NCBI GenBank assembly: GCA_016184235.1
Contig: JACPDC010000236.1
Span: 1 to 9,278, forward strand
DNA length: 9,278 nt
Reading direction: 5' to 3'
From: Deltaproteobacteria bacterium
GTDB taxonomy: Bacteria; Desulfobacterota; Binatia; UBA9968
In this document: piece by piece, positions 1-6,234 of the stretch
Numbering within the stretch: position 1 is the stretch's first letter
Layout: every line of letters begins with the position of its first letter
The notes under the pieces: generated by a model
The model's input: only the letters and a program-made list of their open reading frames with translations
The model's database searches: none
Told to the model about the DNA's origin: nothing
Position numbers and translations under genes: made by a program

Positions 1-369
1 ATCGTCAATACAGCCTCCACCTTCGGGCTTCTCGCCAGCGAGCGCTATCCCGCCTACTGCGCCACCAAGGCGGCGATCGTGAACCTGACGCGGGAGATGG
101 CGCTCGACTACGGCCCGAAGGGGATCAGGGTCAACTGCGTCTGTCCGGGCAGCATCGAGACCGCCCGTTTTCGGGGCTACCCGCCTAAGCCCACTCCGGG
201 GTTTACCGAGGAGCAGCGCGCCAGAATGGCAAGCAGCAACAAGGCGCTCCTGCGCATGGGCCAGCCCGAGGAGATCGCCTACGCCGTTTTGTTTCTCGCC
301 TCGGAGGAGTCTTCCTTTGTCACCGGCCACGCCCTGGTGGCGGACGGCGGCCAGACCCTGGATGCGTAA
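1..369 (+). CDS. Short-chain dehydrogenase/reductase, C-terminal part (5' end outside window)
   Basis: The reading frame is open from base 1, so the N-terminal NAD(P)-binding Rossmann glycine motif is missing because of the window edge. The visible 122 residues carry the classical SDR active site: Ser6 (in NTAST), Tyr19 and Lys23 (YCATK), with the usual 13-residue Ser-Tyr and 4-residue Tyr-Lys spacings. The family RVNCVCPG element follows at 43-50, and the C-terminal RMGQPEEIA...FVTGHALVADGG block at 85-117 is typical of FabG-like enzymes. The protein is expected to be a cytosolic NAD(P)H-dependent oxidoreductase acting on a hydroxyl/keto group. The substrate cannot be told: FabG-like, glucose dehydrogenase-like and other classical SDRs share these motifs. 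The ATG at 79 is internal, after the active-site Tyr and Lys, so it is not the start. No clear terminator follows; an 8-bp palindrome at 384-391 has no loop or T-run. Confidence 0.93.
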   Translation: MVNTASTFGLLASERYPAYCATKAAIVNLTREMALDYGPKGIRVNCVCPGSIETARFRGYPPKPTPGFTEEQRARMASSNKALLRMGQPEEIAYAVLFLASEESSFVTGHALVADGGQTLDA

Positions 370-427
370 CAAATACAAACGCCCTCCGGAGTGAAAATTC
401 AAAGTTGGGACAAATTTTTGGGAGCTA

Positions 428-455
428 TTGACAGCAACATCCGTGTTCGAATAGC
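428..455 (+). promoter_or_regulatory. Possible promoter of the PilX-like gene
   Basis: An exact TTGACA lies at 428-433. The best -10 at normal spacing (16 nt) is AATAGC at 450-455, only 3 of 6 matches to TATAAT. If used, transcription would begin about at the GTG start codon at 464, giving a leaderless mRNA. That would fit the lack of a Shine-Dalgarno sequence there, but the -10 is weak and this remains a guess. Confidence 0.25.
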
Positions 456-463
456 CTTCACTC

Positions 464-1702
464 GTGAAAATCCTCAGGGACTCCCAAGGGATTGCTCTGA
501 TAGTGGTCGTTATAATCATGGCGCTCCTGCTATCCATCACCGGGACATCTCTCCTCCTTAGCGGTCTCAATCTTAAAATAGCCGGCAATCTCAAGACCAC
601 GAGCGGTGCTATACACGTTGCCGACGCGGGCATCCAGCACGCCCTGGCGATAATCCCTTCGGGGACTACCTTTTCGTATACGACAGAAACGACACTTTTG
701 AATTCCTATTCCTTTGGCTATGGTTACACTTATACAGTCACGGCGATCAACGATCCGGCAAGCAGCGGCGGAAACAGCCGGACCGTTCTCACAGCAGTGG
801 CCACACGCGCCAACAGCGCCACGAGGAAGGTTAAGGCCTATATCGGAAGATCGGCCAGTTCGTGGGTTCCTCCCGGGGCGGTCTATATTCCCGCCGGCTC
901 AGGATCGGATGCCAACTTCAATACAGCGGGGACTTTTTTCATAACGGGCAACGACACAAATTATTCGGCCGATACCAACCTTGATGGCAGGGCCGACAGT
1001 ACCAGCGCGGGTCCGCAGGCGGCCATTTATGGCGTAGCGACCTCCAACAGCTCTATCAATACCGAGATTGTTAACAGCCTGACCAGCACCGAGAAGACCA
1101 AGATACAAGGTAAGGATTATAACGCTGCTACTTCTCCAGTCACATCGAGTGTTTTTATATCTGCTGCCGCGATCGATGTGAGCGCTCTCGTGAACGACCT
1201 TAAAAGCCAGCCCGGCACAGTGCAGTATCTTAGCGGTCTTTCCCGCAGCGCGACGGATTGCCCCACTCCCAGGCCCAATCCACCGCTTGCCACGTGCGTG
1301 TTCGGCAGCGATGCTCTGCCTCAGATCACCTATGTCAAGCAGGATACGGGAACCATGCGCTTCGACACCGGTAGTACGGTCACCGGAAGCGGGGTGCTGA
1401 TCATTGAAGGAAAGGCGAACCTGTTTGGCAATTTAGAGTTTCACGGCCTAGTCATCAGTCTGGCTCAGGGATCCAGAGGGACCGAGGAAGATGAAAGTCA
1501 GCTCAAACTCAAGCTCAAGAACAACGCGCGGATCTTTGGCTCTCTCCTCTTAGGTCCGGTCGGCGATCAGCTCAAATTTGACGTCAAGGACAACGCGGCT
1601 ATCTATTACAGCAGCCAGGCTATAAACGTGGTTCAGACCCGTTGGGGTTCGGTTCTTCCCCAGCCTGCCAGACTCGTTGCCTGGCATGAGGTCATGCAAT
1701 AA
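464..1702 (+). CDS. PilX-like type IV pilus minor pilin / assembly protein
   Basis: The 412-residue product begins with a short polar segment, then a prepilin-type site with Gly9 before Ile10, and a hydrophobic helix at about 10-33. The stretch IAGNLKTTSGAIHVADAGIQHAL (38-60, quoted with its motifs MAGNL-like and A-D-A-G) matches the PilX N-terminal family. The residue five after the cleavage site is Val, not the Glu of major pilins; PilX/GspK-type minor pilins may lack it. The rest looks like a secreted beta-rich domain: GAVYIPAG (138-145), SGVLIIEGKANLFGN (309-323) and GLVIS (328-332) resemble the repeated beta segments of such proteins. Asp170-Asp178 (DTNLDGRAD) resembles a calcium loop, and Cys266/Cys278 are the only cysteines and could form a disulfide. 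GTG464 is the only plausible start, since an in-frame TAG sits at 452-454 just upstream. No Shine-Dalgarno is seen and no other pilus gene lies nearby. The exact role (pilus tip priming or adhesion) is inferred. Confidence 0.8.
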   Translation: MKILRDSQGIALIVVVIIMALLLSITGTSLLLSGLNLKIAGNLKTTSGAIHVADAGIQHALAIIPSGTTFSYTTETTLLNSYSFGYGYTYTVTAINDPASSGGNSRTVLTAVATRANSATRKVKAYIGRSASSWVPPGAVYIPAGSGSDANFNTAGTFFITGNDTNYSADTNLDGRADSTSAGPQAAIYGVATSNSSINTEIVNSLTSTEKTKIQGKDYNAATSPVTSSVFISAAAIDVSALVNDLKSQPGTVQYLSGLSRSATDCPTPRPNPPLATCVFGSDALPQITYVKQDTGTMRFDTGSTVTGSGVLIIEGKANLFGNLEFHGLVISLAQGSRGTEEDESQLKLKLKNNARIFGSLLLGPVGDQLKFDVKDNAAIYYSSQAINVVQTRWGSVLPQPARLVAWHEVMQ

Positions 1703-1752
1703 CCGCTCGGAAAGGATGCTTCGAGACCGCAGGGCGAGGGAGACAGGTCAGT

Positions 1753-1758
1753 TATAAT
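1753..1758 (+). promoter_or_regulatory. Consensus -10 box upstream of the response regulator
   Basis: An exact TATAAT lies 13 bp before the ATG at 1772. The base pattern before it (aGt) only half matches an extended -10. No -35 like TTGACA is present at 16-18 bp. A start site about 7 nt downstream would leave a leader of only about 6 nt, consistent with the missing Shine-Dalgarno. Chance occurrence in this AT-rich stretch is possible. Confidence 0.4.
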
Positions 1759-1771
1759 ACGGGATACTATT

Positions 1772-2155
1772 ATGAAGAGACGCGTGCTTTTAGCTGAGGA
1801 TCACCCGGACACGGTTGAGGTGGTTAAATTTGGATTGGAACGTCTCGGTTATGATGTCGAAGTGGCGGAAAACGGGCTGGAGGCTGTAGAGAAGGCGGCC
1901 GCTCGGCGTCCTGACCTAATTGTCATGGATATGATGATGCCCGTGATGGACGGCCTGCAAGCAACCGCTCAGATACGGCAAAATGTAAAAACCAAGGACA
2001 TCCCGGTACTGGCGGCAACCGCCCTGGCCAGACCGGGGGATGAGGAAAGATGTTTAACCAGTGGCTGCAATGGTTATATTGCCAAGCCGTTTACTTACCG
2101 GCAGCTAGACGCTGCTATTCAAAGACTCTTTAACTCGCATCCGCCTCGAACATAA
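1772..2155 (+). CDS. Single-domain (CheY-like) response regulator
   Basis: The 127 residues form one receiver domain with no output domain. The acidic pocket is Glu9-Asp10, the phosphoacceptor is Asp53 (in VMDMMMPVMDG), the switch Thr is Thr83 (LAATA) and the conserved Lys is Lys105 (AKPF). All catalytic positions are intact, so it should accept phosphate from a histidine kinase and magnesium should be bound at Glu9/Asp10/Asp53. The sequence EDHPD near the start and MMMPVMDGL resemble DivK- or Hpt-phosphorelay-type receivers more than flagellar CheY, but this is only an impression. No kinase is in the window, so partner and output are unknown. The pilin gene ends 69 bp upstream on the same strand, which allows but does not show a link with pilus control. 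The toxin gene converges on it, 54 bp downstream. Confidence 0.93.
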   Translation: MKRRVLLAEDHPDTVEVVKFGLERLGYDVEVAENGLEAVEKAAARRPDLIVMDMMMPVMDGLQATAQIRQNVKTKDIPVLAATALARPGDEERCLTSGCNGYIAKPFTYRQLDAAIQRLFNSHPPRT

Positions 2156-2209
2156 TCTTTCCAGGTTTGGCGGCTCTTTCTTGCTTCTGCTCATCTCACG
2201 CGTGGCGTT

Positions 2210-2611
2210 TCATTCCCACACCGTCTCAACCAGACCCAGTTCCCGGAGGGTCTCATCTGCGGTAATGAGCGGATAGCCAAGATGGCGCGCGGTAGCGACG
2301 ATGATTCTGTCCCGTGGGTGTTGGACTGCAGCGAGGCCCTGGGCCTCCAGAAGAATATCAGGGGTGTGAGGCTGGAGTTGGAAGTTGGGCGACTGCTCCA
2401 TCTCCTCAACCCAGCGTGGGAAGGGGATTCTGAGCCTAACGGCCTTTTTCTCGCAGAGAAAGAGGATCTCTTCTAGGACGGGGACCGGAACCACCAGTCT
2501 CTCCTTGCCCTCATCGACATCCTGAAAAATCCTCCTGGCTCTTTTTCCCAGCCGGTCGTGCCGGCTCGTTGCCGCCAGGATGAGAGGCTGGGTGTGAGTG
2601 ACGCAGATCAC
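2210..2611 (-). CDS. VapC-like PIN-domain toxin with altered first catalytic residue
   Basis: This 133-residue product is the second gene of a toxin-antitoxin pair. Its GTG start at 2611 overlaps the antitoxin stop in a 4-bp GTGA. PIN features are visible: KRARRIF (23-29), the conserved acid of the second motif at Glu48 (VLEEIL), Asp101 in PRDRIIVATA (99-108) and Asp119 in ITADE. VapC enzymes are Mg/Mn-dependent ribonucleases that usually cut tRNA or rRNA. The N-terminal motif, usually like VTDTHALIW, reads VTHTQPLIL: His6 stands where the first metal-binding Asp is expected, and Gln8 replaces the usual His. Both codons (CAC, CAG) are one base from the usual ones (GAC, CAC). The active site may therefore be weakened or lost. 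The frame is intact, so it is annotated as a gene rather than a pseudogene. A weak GAAGAG lies before the start; translational coupling is likely. Confidence 0.87.
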   Translation of the reverse strand: MICVTHTQPLILAATSRHDRLGKRARRIFQDVDEGKERLVVPVPVLEEILFLCEKKAVRLRIPFPRWVEEMEQSPNFQLQPHTPDILLEAQGLAAVQHPRDRIIVATARHLGYPLITADETLRELGLVETVWE

Positions 2612-2913
2612 TTGCCGTTCTCTTCGGATTTCTGCAGGAACGCCGCTAATTCCCGCCTCAGATCCTCCAGCGCCAGGTCGACCTGGCCCGTAACCTCCAT
2701 GGTGCCCCCAAGCCTAAAAGGTTTGGTTCTCAGCCCCTGCCGGTAGGAGCTGAGCTGCTCCTCAACCTTGAGGTACCACTGTGCCTCCACCAGGATCGCC
2801 TTTAGCTTCGATCTTTGGCTGATGGCGATCGGCCCTCTGCCCTTAAAAACCTCCTCCACCAGATGGCTCAGATCTGCTCTGGCTTCGCTTAAAGATAGCT
2901 GCCGCATGGTCAT
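2608..2913 (-). CDS. Phd/YefM-like antitoxin
   Basis: The 101-residue protein starts with MTMRQLSLSEARADLSHLVE, the pattern of the Phd/YefM DNA-binding fold (helix SEARADLSHLVEEV, then strands PIAISQRSKLKAILV at 28-42). The C-terminal half is charged and helical (VDLALEDLRRELAAFLQK, about 78-95), as expected for the toxin-neutralising tail. It should bind the PIN protein encoded immediately downstream and repress the shared promoter. Three starts are possible: TTG at 2928, ATG at 2913 and ATG at 2907. The TTG lies upstream of the predicted transcription start (about 2925), so ATG2913 is preferred; ATG2907 would shorten it by two residues. No Shine-Dalgarno is visible before any of them, so the leader is very short. 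The gene ends with TGA at 2608-2610 inside the overlap with the toxin. Confidence 0.87.
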   Translation of the reverse strand: MTMRQLSLSEARADLSHLVEEVFKGRGPIAISQRSKLKAILVEAQWYLKVEEQLSSYRQGLRTKPFRLGGTMEVTGQVDLALEDLRRELAAFLQKSEENGK

Positions 2914-2921
2914 AATCAATA

Positions 2922-2945
2922 TGTACAACTAATTGTACAACTAAT
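2922..2945. repeat. 12-bp tandem repeat with TGTACA palindromes, likely antitoxin operator
   Basis: TGTACAACTAAT occurs twice, perfectly and without a gap, at 2922-2933 and 2934-2945. Each copy contains the palindrome TGTACA, and at the second copy it extends to TTGTACAA (2933-2940). The two palindrome centres are 12 bp apart, close to one helical turn. The repeat covers the -10 box and predicted start site of the antitoxin promoter, where a repressor would block RNA polymerase. Phd/YefM and VapB antitoxins commonly bind short palindromes in this place. That this one does is inferred. Confidence 0.75.
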
Positions 2946-2959
2946 TCAGCTCCAGTCAA
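2932..2959 (-). promoter_or_regulatory. Sigma70-type promoter of the toxin-antitoxin operon
   Basis: On the minus strand TTGACT (2959-2954, 5 of 6 matches) is followed after 16 bp by TACAAT (2937-2932, 5 of 6). Transcription would begin near 2925, about 12 nt before the ATG at 2913. The -10 box lies inside the tandem operator repeat, and the -35 begins one base from the T-run of the livF terminator. Confidence 0.72.
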
Positions 2960-2960
2960 G

Positions 2961-2993
2961 AAAAAAATGGCCCCTATCCACCGAGATAAAGGC
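2961..2993 (-). terminator. Rho-independent terminator of the liv operon
   Basis: On the minus strand a 9-bp stem (left arm 2993-2985, right arm 2978-2970, two G-U pairs) with a 6-nt loop (2984-2979, TCGGTG) is followed after two bases by seven Ts (2967-2961). The livF stop codon TAG (2976-2974) is inside the right arm. It would stop the liv transcript just before the toxin-antitoxin promoter. Confidence 0.75.
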
Positions 2994-3696
2994 GCTTTAC
3001 TTCAGGGTCCTTCAGCAACTCCTGGCCGCTTCCCTCAAAGCGGTTTCGGCCAAGTTCGAGGACATAGGCTCGGTCAGCCACGGAGAGGGCCTTGGCGGCG
3101 TTTTGCTCCACCACTACCATCGTGTAGCCGGCTCGTTTCATTTCGATGAGCTTCTCGAAGATCAGGGTGACAAACTTTGGGGAGAGGCCAAGAGAGGGCT
3201 CGTCCAGGAGGATCAGCTTTGGGGCGGTCATCAATGAGCGGCCAATGGCTAGCATTTGCTGCTCACCGCCTGACATGGTCCCGGCCTTTTGGTCCTGCCT
3301 CTCGGCTAAGATGGGAAAGAGCGCATAGACTCGTTCCAGTGCTTCCCTCACCCGCAGCGGATCAGTCTCGACATAGGCCCCCATCTCCAGGTTCTCGAGC
3401 ACAGTCATTTGAGGGAATACGATCCTTCCCTGGGGCACGTAGGCGAGGCCAAGGCGGAGGACCTGGTATGGAAGGAGCCCGGTGATGTCGCGGCCGTCAA
3501 AGAGAACCCGGCCGGGCATCGGGTGCAGCAGCCCCACAACTGTCTTGAAGGTGGTAGACTTCCCGGCCCCGTTTGGACCGATGATGCTCACCAGCTCCCG
3601 GGGCTGGACCTCCAGACTAACCCCATGGAGGATCTCCAGCTTGCCGTAGCTGGCGTGGACCCCGTCCGCCTTTAACAGAAAACCATCAACGGCCAA
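2974..3696 (-). CDS. livF: Branched-chain amino acid-type ABC transporter ATPase LivF
   Basis: The 240-residue nucleotide-binding subunit works with LivG on the inner face of the membrane to power import through LivH/LivM. Motifs in order: Walker A GPNGAGKST (40-48), Q-loop Gln89 (YVPQGR), signature MSGGEQQ (141-147), Walker B LILLDEPS (161-168) with catalytic Glu166, D-loop LGLSP (169-173). The switch position is Gln198 (VEQNA) instead of His, which is the usual LivF form and separates it from LivG. The length is normal for the family. The start is TTG at 3696, overlapping the livG stop by 11 bp; GAGG at 3706-3703 lies 6 nt before it, and no in-frame ATG or GTG lies between it and the conserved SYGKLEILHG block at 16-25. 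It is the last gene of the operon, and the terminator covers its stop. Confidence 0.95.
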   Translation of the reverse strand: MAVDGFLLKADGVHASYGKLEILHGVSLEVQPRELVSIIGPNGAGKSTTFKTVVGLLHPMPGRVLFDGRDITGLLPYQVLRLGLAYVPQGRIVFPQMTVLENLEMGAYVETDPLRVREALERVYALFPILAERQDQKAGTMSGGEQQMLAIGRSLMTAPKLILLDEPSLGLSPKFVTLIFEKLIEMKRAGYTMVVVEQNAAKALSVADRAYVLELGRNRFEGSGQELLKDPEVKRLYLGG

Positions 3697-4396
3697 AGTA
3701 CGCCTCGATCACGCGCTCGTCTGATTGAATTAAACCCGGGGGGCCTTCGGCAATCTTCTCTCCATAATTGAGGACGAAGATCCTCTCCGAAAGATCCATG
3801 ATGACCTTCATGTCATGCTCGACAATGAACACTGTCTTTCCCTGGGCGCGGAGGTTCCGGATCGCCTCCAGGAGCTCGTTCAGCAGGGTGCGATTGACCC
3901 CGGCCGCCGGTTCGTCCAGGAGTATAAGCTCCGGGTCCGTCATCAATATCCGGGCAAACTCGAGGAGTTTCTGTTGCCCGTAGGAGAGGTTTCCCGCATA
4001 CTCGTTCTGGAGCCGGTCGAGCGTGACAAATCTGAGCAGCTCCTGCGCGCGGCGGTGAGCTTCGTCGAAGGGCCCCCATGTGACCACTAGGAGGTTCTCC
4101 AGGGCGGTGAGCTCGGGAAATACCCGGATGATCTGGAAGGTGCGCCCGATGCCGCGGCGGGCCACCTCGTGCGCCCTGAGCCCGTCGATACGCTCCCCTT
4201 TGTAGCGAATCTCCCCGTCGTCGTGCGGCTCCAGCCCGGTGATGCAGTTAAACAATGTGGTTTTCCCCGAGCCGTTGGGTCCAATGAGGCCATAGATTCT
4301 CCCGGGGGCGAGCTCAAGCGAGCAGCGGTTGACGGCGGTGACGCCGCCGAAGCGCTTGGTGACCTGACGCAACTCGAGCAGATGGCCGTTCTGCAT
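3686..4396 (-). CDS. livG: Branched-chain amino acid-type ABC transporter ATPase LivG
   Basis: With the start at ATG4396 the product has 236 residues: Walker A GPNGSGKTT (39-47), Q-loop Gln88 (GRTFQ), signature LSYGQQ (137-142), Walker B LILLDEP (157-163) with Glu162, and H-loop His194 (IVEHD). It pairs with LivF as the second ATPase. The ATG shares one base with the livM stop (TGATG), and GGAGT at 4406-4402 lies 5 nt before it; GTG4399 directly before the ATG is a less likely alternative. The frame stays open upstream to 4522, but that extension overlaps livM by over 120 bp, is rich in Pro and His and has no family similarity, so it is excluded. The protein is somewhat shorter than many LivG proteins (about 250 residues); the shortening seems to lie between the Q-loop and the signature. 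Confidence 0.95.
   Translation of the reverse strand: MQNGHLLELRQVTKRFGGVTAVNRCSLELAPGRIYGLIGPNGSGKTTLFNCITGLEPHDDGEIRYKGERIDGLRAHEVARRGIGRTFQIIRVFPELTALENLLVVTWGPFDEAHRRAQELLRFVTLDRLQNEYAGNLSYGQQKLLEFARILMTDPELILLDEPAAGVNRTLLNELLEAIRNLRAQGKTVFIVEHDMKVIMDLSERIFVLNYGEKIAEGPPGLIQSDERVIEAYFGR
3703..3706 (-). promoter_or_regulatory. Ribosome binding site supporting the TTG start of livF
   Basis: GAGG on the minus strand sits 6 nt before TTG3696, inside the 3' end of livG. Without an ATG or GTG nearby, it decides the livF start. Confidence 0.55.
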
Positions 4397-5340
4397 CACA
4401 GACTCCGCGACAGGTGGTAGCGTTGCTGGACAAGTCCCAGGATGCCGCGAGGCATGAGGAGCACTACAAACACGATGATGGCGCCAAAGAGAATTTGGTG
4501 GAGGTAGAGGAACCGTGCCCATACGAGCTCTTGAAAGCAGAAGAGCCCTACCGCGCCTAGAACCGGTCCCCAGACAGTTCCCTTGCCGCCGAAAAGCGCC
4601 ATCACGATCATCGTGATGGTGGTGAGGAGCGGGAAGACGCTGATCGGCTCGATGTACCCTTGATCGCGGGCGTGGAGCCCGCCCACCACGCCTGGGATAA
4701 AGGCCGAGATCAGGAAGGCGTAGAGTTTGTAGCGCGCGGTGTTGACTCCCATGGCCTCAGCGGCGACCTCATCTTCGCGGATCGTCATGAGCCTCAGGCC
4801 GAAGCGCGAGGTAATGATGAGGTGCGCGGCCACGCTGGCGGCGATGGCCGCGAGGCCGGCGGCATAGTAGATCTGCACGCTGGCGTAGAGGGTTGGAAGG
4901 GAAAGTCCGAGGCCTCCTCCCGTAAGCCCCTCAAAATAAGAGACCAGGACCCGCATGACTTCGTTCAAGCCGAGCATGGCGATGGCGAAGTAAGGTCCCT
5001 TTAGGCGCAGGCAGGGATAGCCGATGATGAGCGCCAGGACGACCGCCGCAATCCCGCCCATTGAGGAGGCCGGCGCCCAGTGCCAGCCATGGGTGGCGAT
5101 CAGGATCGCCGCCGCGTAGGCCCCGGTGCCGAAAAAGGCCACATGGCCGAAGGAGACGTAGCCGGTGAGGCCGGAAATCAGATTCCAGCTTTGGGCCAGG
5201 GCCACCCACATGAAGAGCTGGAGCATGAATCTGATCCCGTATCCGGTGGCCGCCATCGGGTAGATAGCAAGCAAGATGAGGCCGATGACGAGCCCTGCAA
5301 GGAGCGTCTTCTTCGTTCGACTGAGGCTCACGAACGTCAT
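4396..5340 (-). CDS. livM: Branched-chain amino acid-type ABC permease LivM
   Basis: This 314-residue inner-membrane protein is strongly hydrophobic, with about 8-10 likely membrane spans. Family landmarks: SWNLISGLTGYVSFGH (51-66), LRLKGPYFA (111-119), GLTGGGLGL (138-146), the cytoplasmic coupling segment IREDEVAAEAMGVN (187-200) followed by RYKLYAF (203-209), and LFGGKGTVWGPVLGA (249-263). It forms the transmembrane channel with LivH. ATG5340 overlaps the livH stop by 4 bp (ATGA), and AGGAGG at 5355-5350 lies 9 nt upstream inside the end of livH. This gene is among the most GC-rich parts of the window (for example 44 of 60 bases at 4801-4860). Confidence 0.95.
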   Translation of the reverse strand: MTFVSLSRTKKTLLAGLVIGLILLAIYPMAATGYGIRFMLQLFMWVALAQSWNLISGLTGYVSFGHVAFFGTGAYAAAILIATHGWHWAPASSMGGIAAVVLALIIGYPCLRLKGPYFAIAMLGLNEVMRVLVSYFEGLTGGGLGLSLPTLYASVQIYYAAGLAAIAASVAAHLIITSRFGLRLMTIREDEVAAEAMGVNTARYKLYAFLISAFIPGVVGGLHARDQGYIEPISVFPLLTTITMIVMALFGGKGTVWGPVLGAVGLFCFQELVWARFLYLHQILFGAIIVFVVLLMPRGILGLVQQRYHLSRSL

Positions 5341-6215
5341 CTTTCGCGCCCTCCTAGCAGCCCGCTCGGCCGCACGAGCAGGACCAGCACTAGGAGCACG
5401 TAGGCCACAGCTTCGGAGAGCTGGGTAGTCAGGAAGAGCGAAGAGAGCTGCTCCACGAGCCCCAGCAGCATCCCCCCCAGCAGCGCGCCAGGGTAGTTTC
5501 CCGCCCCTCCCAGGACAATCACCAGAAACGACTTGAACGTGTAGACCTGTCCCATCTCCGGCTGGATGGCGAACATCACTGCCACAAGGCTCCCGCCCGC
5601 TCCGGCCAGGGCCGACGCAATGCCGAAGGCGTAGAGCCGGATGCGCGGGACGTTAATCCCGCAGATCATGGCCACCTCGCTGTTCTGTGAGGTAGCCCGG
5701 ATCGCCTTGCCGAGCTTGGTCTTCTGGATGAACCAGAACGCCAAGAGCGTAATCGTCACCGCGAAGGCGAACGAGATCAGCCGGGACTTGGAAAGCGCTA
5801 TGGGGCCCACGAGGAAGGCGCCCGTGAGAAACTCCACCGAACGGAGGTCCGAGGTGAAGGCTAGCTGGGCTATGTTCACGAGCGCGATGGAGATGCCGAA
5901 TGTCAGGAGAAGCGAGGAAAGCTCCGGCGCGTCAACGACACGGGTCACAAGCGTCCGCTGGAGCAGCAGCCCGAGAAGAAACATCAGCGGCATCGAGGCG
6001 AGCAGCGACAGGTACGGGTTGACGCCGAGGAGATGGAACCACCAAAAGGTCGTGTAGGCCCCCAGCATCAGAATCGTGCCGTGGGCAATGTTGATGACGC
6101 GCATGACCCCGAAGATGAGCGCCAGGCCCAAAGCCACCAAAGAGTAGAGCGCGCCGGCCAGGAGACCGGAGATGACGACTTGGCCGACCATAGCTGGGGT
6201 GATGGTGACGCTCAT
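5337..6215 (-). CDS. livH: Branched-chain amino acid-type ABC permease LivH
   Basis: This 292-residue inner-membrane permease has about eight likely spans. Family landmarks: ALGLALIFGVMRVINIAHG (28-46), the coupling segment AIRATSQNSEVAMICGINV (171-189) with RIRLYAFGIASALAG (191-205), the VIVLGGAGNYPGALLGG stretch (232-248), and the ending VRPSGLLG (281-288). It is the partner of LivM. ATG6215 is in the usual family position; only a weak TGGA precedes it. It is 78 bp after livJ, separated by a strong hairpin, so it can be transcribed at a lower level than the binding protein. Confidence 0.95.
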   Translation of the reverse strand: MSVTITPAMVGQVVISGLLAGALYSLVALGLALIFGVMRVINIAHGTILMLGAYTTFWWFHLLGVNPYLSLLASMPLMFLLGLLLQRTLVTRVVDAPELSSLLLTFGISIALVNIAQLAFTSDLRSVEFLTGAFLVGPIALSKSRLISFAFAVTITLLAFWFIQKTKLGKAIRATSQNSEVAMICGINVPRIRLYAFGIASALAGAGGSLVAVMFAIQPEMGQVYTFKSFLVIVLGGAGNYPGALLGGMLLGLVEQLSSLFLTTQLSEAVAYVLLVLVLLVRPSGLLGGRER

Positions 6216-6234
6216 GGGTAGTCCAGAAAGCAGA

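Noticed and set aside
1706..1725. Small imperfect hairpin after the pilin gene (CTCG...CGAG)
   Set aside because: It has only 4 outer and 3 inner pairs with a bulge and no T-run.
2141..2173. CCGCC...GGCGG inverted repeat at the end of the response regulator, followed by a pyrimidine-rich stretch
   Set aside because: The stem is 5 bp with a 23-nt loop and there is no continuous T-run, so it is too weak to call a terminator.
2926..2928. TTG at 2928 as antitoxin start
   Set aside because: It lies upstream of the predicted transcript start and within the operator; ATG2913 matches the usual family N-terminus better.
4397..4522. N-terminal extension of LivG (42 extra residues)
   Set aside because: It overlaps livM, has no family similarity, and the ATG at 4396 has a good ribosome binding site and the usual TGATG junction.
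4169..5403. Several + strand ORFs opposite livG, livM and livH
   Set aside because: They are antisense shadows of well-supported genes, with charged, low-complexity composition and no recognisable domains.
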